This document shows positions 37,795-45,686 of a stretch of DNA of 53,439 nucleotides, piece by piece. Where the stretch lies: positions 1 through 53,439 of the forward strand of contig JAJYGN010000026.1 in NCBI GenBank assembly GCA_021790675.1, in the 5' to 3' direction. The notes under the pieces are model-generated. The model had not been told where the DNA came from. It saw nothing but the letters and a program-made list of their open reading frames with translations, and made no database searches. Positions within the stretch are counted from its first letter, which is position 1; each line of letters begins with the position of its first letter. This stretch comes from Actinomycetes bacterium. GTDB lineage: Bacteria > Actinomycetota > Acidimicrobiia > Acidimicrobiales > RAAP-2. A program made the translations under genes and the position numbers.

Positions 37795-39309
37795 GTGATC
37801 GACGACGCCGAGCGCTGCTACCAGGCCGCGAAGAGTAAGGACGCCCGATTCGACGGGGTCTTCGTCACTGGGGTTCTTACGACGGGCATCTACTGTCGGC
37901 CGAGCTGTCCAGCGCGCACGCCGCGTCGAGAGAACGTCAAATTCTTCGCCACGGCGGCGGCCGCCCAGCAGGCCGGACTGCGGGCTTGTCTGCGATGCCG
38001 CCCGGACGCGACGCCGGGCTCGCCGAAATGGAACCTCCGGGCCGACGTCGTCGCGCGAGCGATGCGACTTATTCGCGACGGCGTGGTTGACCGCGACGGC
38101 GTGAGCGGGTTGTCCGAACGCCTCGGCTATAGCGAACGACACCTCAACCGGTTGCTCAGCGCCGAAGTCGGCGCGGGTCCCCTCGCCCTTGCGCGGGCCC
38201 AGCGCAGCCAGAACGCGCGCACTTTGCTCGAGACCACGGATCTGCCGATCACCCAGATCGCCTTCGCGGCGGGATTCGACAGCGTGCGACAGTGCAACGA
38301 CACCATCCGCCAGGCCTTTGCGCGCACCCCGCGCGAACTCCGTCAACGCTCGAAAGTAACCAGGTCGTCGCACGACTTGGCCGCGCACGGCATCGAACTA
38401 CGACTGCCCGCTCGTCGGCCCTTCTCGGCCGAGAGCGTGCTCGCATTCCTCGGCGAGCGAGCCATCGCCGGAGTCGAAGAGTTTGACGGCGCCACGTTTC
38501 GTCGGAGTGTGCGCCTGCCGCGCGGGCAGGCGATCGTCGAGCTCTCACCAGGAACCGAAAACGACCACGGGCCGGCCTTCGTCCTCGCCCGCCTGTACCT
38601 CTCCGACCTGCGCGATCTGACCGCGGCGGTGGCGCGCTGTCGCCAGTTACTCGACCTCGACGCCGATCCGATCGCGGTGTTCGAGGCGCTCGGAGATGAT
38701 CCCTGGATCGGTCCGCTCGTTGCGAGAGATCCCGGTCGCCGCATCGCCGGCGCCGTCGACGGGTTCGAGCTCTCAGTGCGCGCGATCATCGGCCAGCAGG
38801 TCTCGGTGGCAGGCGCTCGCACCGTCGCCGCACGTCTCGTCGAAGCCGCCGGCGAGACGCTCGTCGAACCCCGCGCCGGAGTGACGCACCTCTTCCCCAC
38901 CGCCGATGCCCTGGCCGCGCTCGTCTCTGAGAACCCCGCGGCCTTCGCCATGCCGGCCAGTCGCCGGCGTGCGCTCGCGGCCCTCGCCGGCGCGATTCTG
39001 TCTGGTGAACTGGTGGTTGATCCGGGCACTGATCCGATTGAACTTCGCGAGACATTGGTCTCACTGCCCGGAATCGGTCCGTGGACCGCGGAGTACGTGG
39101 CGATGCGCGCACTACGCGATCCCGACGCGTTCCTCGCGAGCGACCTCGGCATCATCCGCGCGGCCGCGGCACTCGGCCTACCCAACGAACCGCGCATTCT
39201 CGTTCGTGTCGCCGAAGCCTGGCGGCCATGGCGCAGCTACGTGATGGCCCACCTGTGGGCCCTCCCCAACGCTTTCACACCCCGTAGAGAGTCAAAGGAG
39301 ATGCCGTGA
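37795..39309 (+). CDS. Ada N-terminal domain fused to AlkA DNA-3-methyladenine glycosylase
   Basis: A 504-residue regulator and repair enzyme. Residues 1-75 are the zinc domain of Ada with Cys34, Cys38, Cys65 and Cys68; Cys34 corresponds to the methylphosphotriester acceptor of E. coli Ada. An AraC-type helix-turn-helix follows (about residues 80-180, GLSERLGYSERHLNRLL). From about 195 the protein is AlkA-like, with the helix-hairpin-helix LVSLPGIGPWTAEYVAM, the catalytic Asp region FLASDLG and the C-terminal WRPWRSYVMAHLW. The suicide methyltransferase domain of Ada is missing and is supplied by ogt, which overlaps as GTGA. Mycobacteria have the same pair (Rv1317c and Rv1316c). Confidence 0.95.
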   Translation: MIDDAERCYQAAKSKDARFDGVFVTGVLTTGIYCRPSCPARTPRRENVKFFATAAAAQQAGLRACLRCRPDATPGSPKWNLRADVVARAMRLIRDGVVDRDGVSGLSERLGYSERHLNRLLSAEVGAGPLALARAQRSQNARTLLETTDLPITQIAFAAGFDSVRQCNDTIRQAFARTPRELRQRSKVTRSSHDLAAHGIELRLPARRPFSAESVLAFLGERAIAGVEEFDGATFRRSVRLPRGQAIVELSPGTENDHGPAFVLARLYLSDLRDLTAAVARCRQLLDLDADPIAVFEALGDDPWIGPLVARDPGRRIAGAVDGFELSVRAIIGQQVSVAGARTVAARLVEAAGETLVEPRAGVTHLFPTADALAALVSENPAAFAMPASRRRALAALAGAILSGELVVDPGTDPIELRETLVSLPGIGPWTAEYVAMRALRDPDAFLASDLGIIRAAAALGLPNEPRILVRVAEAWRPWRSYVMAHLWALPNAFTPRRESKEMP

Positions 39310-39785
39310 ACACATCGATTGAGCGCCTGGCGCTCGACTCGCCGATTGGTCGCCTCGTCCTCGAGGGAACCGATGAGGCATTGACGCGCGTGAGCCTGCC
39401 GGGTCACGCGTCCCAGGTCGACGCCGCCACGACGTCGCTGAGCGCTCTGCGTCGTGCCGCAGAACAGCTCACCGAGTACTTCGATGGCGAACGTACGACC
39501 TTCGACCTGCCGCTGGCTCCAGCGGGCACGCCATTTCAACTCGAGGTGTGGCGTCAACTCTCGCTGATCCCCTACGGTGAGGTGATCACCTACGCCCAGC
39601 TCGCCCAGCGCGTTGCGCGACCGAAGGGATTTCGCGCCGTCGGCCAGGCGAACGGTCGCAACCCGCTCGCCATCATCGTTCCCTGCCACCGCGTCGTCGC
39701 CAGCGACGGTCTCGGCGGCTACGCCGGAGGCCCCGAATTGAAGCGCTGGCTCCTCGATCTCGAAACGCGCACACGGGCCGCCTAG
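39306..39785 (+). CDS. ogt: Methylated-DNA--protein-cysteine methyltransferase
   Basis: A 159-residue O6-alkylguanine-DNA alkyltransferase. The acceptor is Cys127 in IVPCHRVV. QVARPKGFRAVGQANGRNP (family RAVGxAnxxNP) and YGEVITYAQLA are present. The GTG at 39306 has AAGGAG upstream and overlaps the ada-alkA stop. The stop codon shares CTAG with the convergent permease gene. Confidence 0.95.
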   Translation: MNTSIERLALDSPIGRLVLEGTDEALTRVSLPGHASQVDAATTSLSALRRAAEQLTEYFDGERTTFDLPLAPAGTPFQLEVWRQLSLIPYGEVITYAQLAQRVARPKGFRAVGQANGRNPLAIIVPCHRVVASDGLGGYAGGPELKRWLLDLETRTRAA

Positions 39786-41257
39786 ATCTTGAGAGGACCC
39801 TGCTCAGCCTCGCTCAGCCCCGAGAAGTCCGCCATCCCCGACGGTGCCGCAGGCACCATCGTGGACGCGATGAGACCAATCACCAAGATGACGATCGCCG
39901 CGTAGGGCGCGTAGACAAGGGGTGCCGTGACTTTGTAGATTGCGCCGAAGATAGCGGCCGCGGTCACGAGAATGCCCACGGTGCTGGCCGAGTAGAGCTG
40001 CCACGCCTTACCGGCGCTCTTGAGTCCGCGCAGTGCGCCCACCGAGATCAGCAGGTAGATCACCGCGATGGCGAATCCGCCGTAGGTTGACAAGAAGTAG
40101 AACATCGACACGTACTCCGGCAGCTGCGGCAACGCAAACAACGTCGAGGTGAGAACCAGCGTGATCACGATCGCGTAGACGGCGATAACGAAGTTGCTCG
40201 CCCCGAGCGGCGTGCCGTGACGCGAAATCTTGGTCAGCGCCCTGGGCATGCGCGAGTCTCTCGCTAGGGCGAACACTCCGCGCGAGGCGGACGTGGCGCA
40301 CCCGATCAAGACGGCCATCATGTCAAAGACCACGACGAGCTCGACCAGTCGACGAATTGCCACCGAGGCGAAGCCGCCTTGACTGGTGGGTCCGGCGAGA
40401 CCGAAAAGCGGGGCGGCGGCGTTCTTTCCCAGCAGGTTGAGACTGAAGTGGTAGCCACTCACCTGGGCGAAGGAGCCGATCACGTAGAACCCGGCGATCG
40501 CGAGAACCGAGATCAGCACCGCACGAGGGATGTTGTGGTGCGGATCGCGGGTCTCCTCGCCGAGGTTGGCAGAGGTCTCAAAGCCGGTGAAGAGAAGTAC
40601 CCCGTAGAGGACGCCGAAGAGGACGCCCTTCCAGTGGGTGGGCGAGCCTGACGGTGAGAACGCCGTGGCCACGTGGTGGACACCCCCGCTCTTAGCGATG
40701 ACAAAGATCGAGAAAATCAGCACGACCGTCACCGACGTCAACGCGAGCACCAGCTGGGCCCTGGTTGAGATCATGACGCCGAAGAACAGGATCGTCGCGA
40801 CCATCGCCAACAGCAGGACGTCCCAGACAACGTAGGAGAACGGCGCCACGTTGAACTCGGCCTGGAGAGTGTCGTGGATCGTGCCGCCGATGATCGGCAG
40901 GATGCCGGCGCCCAGGGCCAGCATGCCCGTGTAGTAGAGCCAGCCGGCCGCGGTACCCACTCGGCCGCCGAGGCCGTCGGTCACGTAGTCATAGAGCGAG
41001 CCCGCGGCCTGAATCTTGCGCGTGTACTCGGCGACGATCCAGCCCAGTCCGAAGACGCCGATCGTCGCGATGACGACCGCCAGGGGTGCCGCGTTGCCCG
41101 CCCCGTTGCCCGAGGCGTTCATGCCCACGAGCAGGGGCACCAAGAAGGCGATGGAAAAGACCGGGCCCATCAGTCCCACGGACTGGGCGATCGTGTCGAT
41201 CAGCGTCAGCTGTCGCTTGCCACCCAGCTTCGTTTTTGCCTTCGTTGCTTCGGCCAT
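39782..41257 (-). CDS. APC-family amino acid/amine permease
   Basis: A 491-residue membrane transporter with about twelve hydrophobic segments. The first helix SVGLMGPVFSIAFLVPLL carries the APC substrate and Na/H-site break, and FTGFETSANLGEETRDPHHNIPRAV is the family signature at helix 6. A Gly/Asn/Ala-rich stretch (NASGNGAGNAAP) follows helix 1. Its position beside a PuuD-like hydrolase suggests an amine or polyamine (PuuP-like) role, but specificity is not readable. GCGGGGGA precedes the ATG, and a good sigma70-type promoter lies upstream. Confidence 0.9.
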   Translation of the reverse strand: MAEATKAKTKLGGKRQLTLIDTIAQSVGLMGPVFSIAFLVPLLVGMNASGNGAGNAAPLAVVIATIGVFGLGWIVAEYTRKIQAAGSLYDYVTDGLGGRVGTAAGWLYYTGMLALGAGILPIIGGTIHDTLQAEFNVAPFSYVVWDVLLLAMVATILFFGVMISTRAQLVLALTSVTVVLIFSIFVIAKSGGVHHVATAFSPSGSPTHWKGVLFGVLYGVLLFTGFETSANLGEETRDPHHNIPRAVLISVLAIAGFYVIGSFAQVSGYHFSLNLLGKNAAAPLFGLAGPTSQGGFASVAIRRLVELVVVFDMMAVLIGCATSASRGVFALARDSRMPRALTKISRHGTPLGASNFVIAVYAIVITLVLTSTLFALPQLPEYVSMFYFLSTYGGFAIAVIYLLISVGALRGLKSAGKAWQLYSASTVGILVTAAAIFGAIYKVTAPLVYAPYAAIVILVIGLIASTMVPAAPSGMADFSGLSEAEQGPLKI

Positions 41258-41304
41258 TGATCCCCCGCACTGTCGCTACCGCCAGGCCCCCCGGCCGTGG
41301 CGAA

Positions 41305-41333
41305 AATGTACGGGGTCAAACGAGTTGCGTCAA
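41305..41333 (-). promoter_or_regulatory. Sigma70-type promoter of the permease gene
   Basis: On the minus strand TTGACG (41328-41333) and TACATT (41305-41310) are separated by exactly 17 bp, the best -35/-10 pair in the window. The leader of about 40 nt contains the GGGGGA ribosome binding site. The permease thus has its own promoter, apart from puuD. Confidence 0.7.
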
Positions 41334-41353
41334 GGATCGAGATTCTCAGTTTC

Positions 41354-42082
41354 TTACTTTTGCCTGCGGGCGATCGCTTCACCCACGAGCCAGGTGAAGG
41401 TGGGATCGGGGTGACCCAACATCTCGGGGTGCCACTGCACGGCGAGGATCGATCCATCGGGCGTCTCGACACCTTCGACCACTCCGTCACTGGCGCGCGC
41501 GGTGACGATGAGCCCTTCGCCGACGGTCTCGACCGTCTGGTGGTGCAACGAGTTAACCGACCAGGTGGCGGGCAGGATCGACGCGGTGCGCGTGCCCGGC
41601 TCCACACTCACCTGGTGCGTCGGGGTGCGCCCGTCAACGTCCCACTGGGGATGACCCGCGCCTTCGTCGAGTTCGACGTGCTGGTTGAGAGTGCCGCCAA
41701 GGGCCACGTTGAGGAGTTGGAATCCCCGACAGATCGCCAGGATCGGCAGGTCGACGCGGCGCGCAGCGTCAAAGAGTGCGAGCTCCCACTCGTCGCGCTC
41801 GCGCTCCACGGCGCCCAGGTTGACGTCGGGCTCGGCACCGTAGAGGTCGGGATCGACATCGGCGCCGCCCGAGAGAACGAGGCCATCAAGGCGCTGGACG
41901 AGCTCTTCGACATCGGCGTCGCGCGCGAGTTCAACGGGCAGTCCCCCCGCGAGGGCCACCGAACGTGGGTAGTCGGTGAAGTGAAGGTCGAAGTGCAGCT
42001 CGTGCATGGCGAAGGGCACGTGATGACCGAGCGCGGTGGCCGGCCAGCGGCGCCCCGTGATGCCGATGAGAGGTTTTCCCAT
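41354..42082 (-). CDS. PuuD-like gamma-glutamyl amide hydrolase (class I GATase fold)
   Basis: A 242-residue stand-alone class I glutamine amidotransferase domain. The catalytic Cys118 is in AICRGFQLLNVALGG, and the His/Glu pair is in VQWHPEM near residue 217. SGGADVDPDLYG and NSLHHQTV are typical of the PuuD / YvdE family, which hydrolyses gamma-glutamyl-GABA or similar gamma-glutamyl amides. The nearby glutamine-synthetase-like gene (43405-44694) could form its substrate. TATATT ends 6 nt before the ATG. Confidence 0.88.
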   Translation of the reverse strand: MGKPLIGITGRRWPATALGHHVPFAMHELHFDLHFTDYPRSVALAGGLPVELARDADVEELVQRLDGLVLSGGADVDPDLYGAEPDVNLGAVERERDEWELALFDAARRVDLPILAICRGFQLLNVALGGTLNQHVELDEGAGHPQWDVDGRTPTHQVSVEPGTRTASILPATWSVNSLHHQTVETVGEGLIVTARASDGVVEGVETPDGSILAVQWHPEMLGHPDPTFTWLVGEAIARRQK

Positions 42083-42088
42083 TGGTTC

Positions 42089-42094
42089 AATATA
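42089..42094 (-). promoter_or_regulatory. Leaderless -10 of the puuD-like gene
   Basis: TATATT on the minus strand ends exactly 6 nt before the ATG at 42082. It lies in the 78-bp gap shared with the divergent P450 gene. Confidence 0.6.
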
Positions 42095-42160
42095 CGGGGA
42101 CCTGGGAGTGTGCTGTAATGACCAAGTCGTTTGGGTTCAAACCACGGCCAGGAGGGGACT

Positions 42161-43402
42161 GTGTCTGAGCACTTGTTGGACATCACCGATCATGACGTCT
42201 ACGTCGACGGCGTGCCGCACGAGACGTTCGCCTACCTTCGCGAGAACGACCCCGTGCACTGGACGCCCGAAGTCAACGGTCGCGGTTTTTGGTCGGTCAC
42301 GACTCACGCCGACGTGCTGACCGTCTCGCGTACCACCGAAATCTTCTCCTCGCGTCAAGGCATCCGCTTAGAGGACATGGACCCGGAGGAGACCGAGGCG
42401 CGGCGCACGATGATGGAGATGGACGCTCCCGAGCACACCCGTCTGCGCCGACTCGTCAGTCGACCCTTCGCCCCCAAGTCCGTGGCCGCCTACGAGGACG
42501 TCGTGCGCGAACTCGCGGCCGAGGTCCTCGACGCGCACCGTGGCGAGACGCACTTCGACTTCGTGCACGGCGTAGCGCGCGAGCTGCCTATGCGCATGCT
42601 CGGACGACTCTTGGGCCTGCCGAGCGACGATCTCGAGTGGCTGGTCAGCCGCGGCGACGCACTGATCGGCAACACCGATCCCGACTTCACCGACTACGTC
42701 GTCGACCAGGTGGACACGTCGCAGTACCGGCTGCTCCCCTTTCGCAGCCCCGTCGCGCTCGAGCTCTTCGAGTACGCGACCGAGGCGCTCGCCCAGCGGC
42801 GGATCACCCCGACCCACGACGTGCTCTCCGCCCTGCTCGAGCCGACCACCGACGGTGAATCCCTCGATGATCTCGCTCTTAAGAACTTCTTCACGTTGAT
42901 GGTGGCCGCCGGCAACGACACGACGCGCTACTCCATGACCTCGGGGCTGCAGACGCTCATCGATCGGCCCCACCTGCTCGCGGCGCTTCCCACGATGGCC
43001 CTCGACCAGCGCAAGGCCCTCATCGAGGAGATGCTGCGCTGGGCCAGCGTCACGATGCACTTTCGCCGCACCGTCACCCAAGACACCGAGCTGCACGGCA
43101 AGACCCTTCGCGCGGGCGACAAGGTCGTGATGTGGTACGTCTCAGCGAACTACGACGAGTCACACTTCGAGACACCCTACGACTTTGACCCCGAGCGCAG
43201 CCCGAACGACCACGTGACCTTCGGGCTGCACAGCCCGCACCTGTGCCTGGGAGCACACCTCGCGCGACTCGAGATGCGCGTGCTCTTCGAAGAGATCGCC
43301 GCGCGGTGGTCAACGATCGAGTCCGCCGGGGAGACCGAGCGCTTGCGCTCGAACTTCATCAGCGGCGTCAAGCGGATGCCGATCGCCGTCACCTGGCGCT
43401 GA
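42161..43402 (+). CDS. Cytochrome P450
   Basis: A 413-residue soluble bacterial P450. The heme ligand is Cys362 in FGLHSPHLCLGAHLAR. The I helix is VAAGNDTTRYSM, where the usual acid-Thr pair is D-T-T, and the ExxR motif is EEMLRW. APEHTRLRRLVSRPF is the conserved C helix region. The sequence resembles the CYP124/125/142 and linalool-hydroxylase group, but family numbering would need a search. The GTG at 42161 has AGGAGGGG 3 nt upstream. No redox partner gene is adjacent. Confidence 0.93.
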   Translation: MSEHLLDITDHDVYVDGVPHETFAYLRENDPVHWTPEVNGRGFWSVTTHADVLTVSRTTEIFSSRQGIRLEDMDPEETEARRTMMEMDAPEHTRLRRLVSRPFAPKSVAAYEDVVRELAAEVLDAHRGETHFDFVHGVARELPMRMLGRLLGLPSDDLEWLVSRGDALIGNTDPDFTDYVVDQVDTSQYRLLPFRSPVALELFEYATEALAQRRITPTHDVLSALLEPTTDGESLDDLALKNFFTLMVAAGNDTTRYSMTSGLQTLIDRPHLLAALPTMALDQRKALIEEMLRWASVTMHFRRTVTQDTELHGKTLRAGDKVVMWYVSANYDESHFETPYDFDPERSPNDHVTFGLHSPHLCLGAHLARLEMRVLFEEIAARWSTIESAGETERLRSNFISGVKRMPIAVTWR

Positions 43403-43404
43403 CG

Positions 43405-44694
43405 CTAGAGGAACGGCAGATACTCGCGCAGTTCCCAGTCGGTGGTTGCAGCCAGGTACCTTTCCCACTCCGCGCGCTTCACTGAAAGGTGCTGGGAGAC
43501 GAGATCCGCCCCGACGGCTTCGACCAGTTCGCGGTCGGCTTCGAGAGCGTCGAGGGCCTCGGCGAGCGAGTGCGGCACACCGACGGTCGCGTCGATCGTG
43601 TCGAGGCCGTTGCCACCCTCGGGCGGACCCGGGTCGACGCCGCCGGTGAAGCCCAGTAGCGACGCCTGCAACACGGCAGCGATCGCCGTGTGCACGACAG
43701 CCCCACCGTCGCTGAGTCGGTGCTCAAGGCGCGCGGCTGGGCCGCGCTCGCCGGGAATCCGAATCGTCGCGCCGCGGTGGTCGTATCCCCAGTTGGCCCA
43801 GTAACCCGATAGCGACGCCGGTCGGAGGCGCTTGTAGGCGTTGACAGTCGGCGCGCAGAGACCGGCGAGGCTCTGGTGGTGAGCGAGGAGTCCACCGACG
43901 ACGTTCTTCGCCAGGGCCGAGATCCCGTCGGGCTGGGCCGCGTCGTTAATGACATTCGCGCCGGTCACGTCGGTAAAGGAGAAGTTGATGTGCAGCCCCG
44001 ATCCGCCTCGGTCCGACAGCGGTTTGCCCATGAAAGTGACCAGCAGACCCATGCGGTGGGCGACTTCGCGGGCGAGCACCTTGAACAAGAAGCCCTCGTC
44101 GGCCGCGCGCAAGGCGTCGGCATAGCGCAGGGTGAATTCGAACTGGGGCGTGTCGTACTCGGAGTTGACCGATTCCAGCGGGATCTGCGCGTCGGAGCAG
44201 GCCTGCCAGATGGCGTCGACCAGTCCGTGGGGGTCCACCGCGGGTCCCGTGCCGTAGACGAAGGCGCCGGGGGTGTCGAGCGGACGCCATCCGCCGTTGC
44301 CGTCGGGAGTGAACACGAACGCCTCGAACTCCATGCCGACGTGGGCTTCGTAGCCGAGGGCGCGCCAGTCGGCGACGGCCTTCTTCAGCGCGCTGCGCGG
44401 TGCGACCGACACGGGCTGACCCTCGCGCACAAGATCGGCCACGACGACGCGCGTGTTGGCCTCCCATCCGGGGCGCAGCTCGGACATGTCGTACACCGCT
44501 TCAAAGTCGGGCAGTCCCTCGTTCCAGTAGCTGCCGACGGTCTCGGGGGTCATGCCACGGTCATAACCCAGCGACCAAGTGCCGGTGCAGTGATGCGTAC
44601 CGCGTTCGGCGAGGCTCGCCGGCACATACTTGCCGCGCGCCAGCCCCAGGTGGTCGGGCCACAGGACCCGTACGCGATCGAAGCTGTCACTCAT
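43405..44694 (-). CDS. Glutamine-synthetase-like gamma-glutamylamide ligase
   Basis: A 429-residue member of the glutamine synthetase superfamily. Metal and ATP site elements GMEFEAFVF, NSEYDTPQFEF and RLEHRLSDGGA (RxExR) are present, as are NAYKRL and GATIRIP. The segment normally GSGMHxH reads GSGLHIN, so the second histidine is Asn. The N-terminal beta-grasp is short. These features fit gamma-glutamylpolyamine / gamma-glutamylanilide type ligases (PuuA, GlnA3, AtdA1) rather than true glutamine synthetase. The start has AAGGGGGG 7 nt upstream. It is divergent from the FAH operon. Confidence 0.85.
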   Translation of the reverse strand: MSDSFDRVRVLWPDHLGLARGKYVPASLAERGTHHCTGTWSLGYDRGMTPETVGSYWNEGLPDFEAVYDMSELRPGWEANTRVVVADLVREGQPVSVAPRSALKKAVADWRALGYEAHVGMEFEAFVFTPDGNGGWRPLDTPGAFVYGTGPAVDPHGLVDAIWQACSDAQIPLESVNSEYDTPQFEFTLRYADALRAADEGFLFKVLAREVAHRMGLLVTFMGKPLSDRGGSGLHINFSFTDVTGANVINDAAQPDGISALAKNVVGGLLAHHQSLAGLCAPTVNAYKRLRPASLSGYWANWGYDHRGATIRIPGERGPAARLEHRLSDGGAVVHTAIAAVLQASLLGFTGGVDPGPPEGGNGLDTIDATVGVPHSLAEALDALEADRELVEAVGADLVSQHLSVKRAEWERYLAATTDWELREYLPFL

Positions 44695-44742
44695 CTAAGA
44701 CCCCCCTTACTGACGAAGGCGAACGTAGCACGCCGTCGACAG

Positions 44743-44781
44743 TCGATTTGTAACATGGGAGAATCATTTGACCACAAACGA
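44743..44781. promoter_or_regulatory. Candidate operator/promoter region shared by the ligase gene and the ring-cleavage operon
   Basis: Imperfect inverted half-sites TCGATTTGT (44743-44751) and ACAAACGA (44774-44781) are separated by 22 bp in the 98-bp divergent gap. A TAACAT (44751-44756) between them could be the -10 of the rightward operon, and AACGTA (TACGTT on minus, 44722-44727) the -10 of the ligase gene. The MarR protein at the end of the operon is a plausible ligand, but this is inference. Confidence 0.35.
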
Positions 44782-44792
44782 TCTGAGGGGCC

Positions 44793-45686
44793 GTGGAGCA
44801 TCGTCGCATCGTCTTAGAGGGCAACGTCGTCGACGTCGTGCGCGATGGCGTCGATCTCGTCGCGCCCGACGGTCGGCGCGTGCGCGCGCACGACGCCATC
44901 CACCTCAGTCCGGTGACACCGACCAAGATCCTGTGCTGTCATCTCAATCACATCAGTCGCGTGCGCGAATTTGGTGTCGGATTGCCACCCGCGCCCACGT
45001 GGTTCCACAAGCCCGTGTCCGCACTCAACTCCCACGGCGGCGCGGTTGTGCGACCCGCGAACTGCCGCTACCTCAACTACGAGGGCGAGGTGGCCATCGT
45101 GATCGGCCGGCGCGCGCGCAACATCGCTCTGGCCGACGCCGTGCACTACATCGCGGGTTACACGATCGCCAACGACTTCGGTCTTCACGACTTTCGCGAC
45201 ACCGACGCCGGCTCGATGCTGCGAGTGAAGGGCGCCGACACGCTCGCCCCCCTCGGGCCGGGTCTCGTCACCGATTGGGACTTTCGCTCGAAGTACCTGC
45301 GCACCTACGTCAACGGCGAACTCCGCCAGGACGGCTCGACCGACGAGATGGCCTGGGACATGCACTACCTGGTCACCGACCTGGCGCGCCTGATCACCCT
45401 GGAGCCGGGCGACGTCATCCTCTCGGGCACCCCGGCCACGTCACGCCCGGTTGAGCCGGGTGACGTCGTCACCGTCGAGGTCGAGGGCCTGGGGGCGTTG
45501 ACCAATCACGTCGTGTCCTCTCCCGCGCCGGTCAGCGATGAGGTGGGCGCCCAGCCCACCGCCAGCGAAGAGGTGCTCTCCACCGCTCTCGGCGGCGAGT
45601 GGGAGTTCCGAGGTCAACGCCGACCGCTGCCCACCGAGCGCTCCGCCCTCCCCTACCCCGCCGTTCACCCGCGGTTCGAGTCATGA
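44793..45686 (+). CDS. Fumarylacetoacetate-hydrolase-family enzyme, HpaG-like
   Basis: A 297-residue FAH-fold enzyme. The metal-site acids lie in NYEGEVAIVIG, and DFRDTDAGSMLRVKGADTLAPLGPG and VILSGTPA match the isomerase/decarboxylase HpaG group. In the homoprotocatechuate pathway HpaG decarboxylates and isomerises the open-chain tricarboxylate after ring cleavage. The C-terminal 60 residues beyond the FAH core are acidic and unusual. The GTG start has GAGGGG next to it. The TGA overlaps the aldehyde dehydrogenase ATG. Confidence 0.85.
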   Translation: MEHRRIVLEGNVVDVVRDGVDLVAPDGRRVRAHDAIHLSPVTPTKILCCHLNHISRVREFGVGLPPAPTWFHKPVSALNSHGGAVVRPANCRYLNYEGEVAIVIGRRARNIALADAVHYIAGYTIANDFGLHDFRDTDAGSMLRVKGADTLAPLGPGLVTDWDFRSKYLRTYVNGELRQDGSTDEMAWDMHYLVTDLARLITLEPGDVILSGTPATSRPVEPGDVVTVEVEGLGALTNHVVSSPAPVSDEVGAQPTASEEVLSTALGGEWEFRGQRRPLPTERSALPYPAVHPRFES

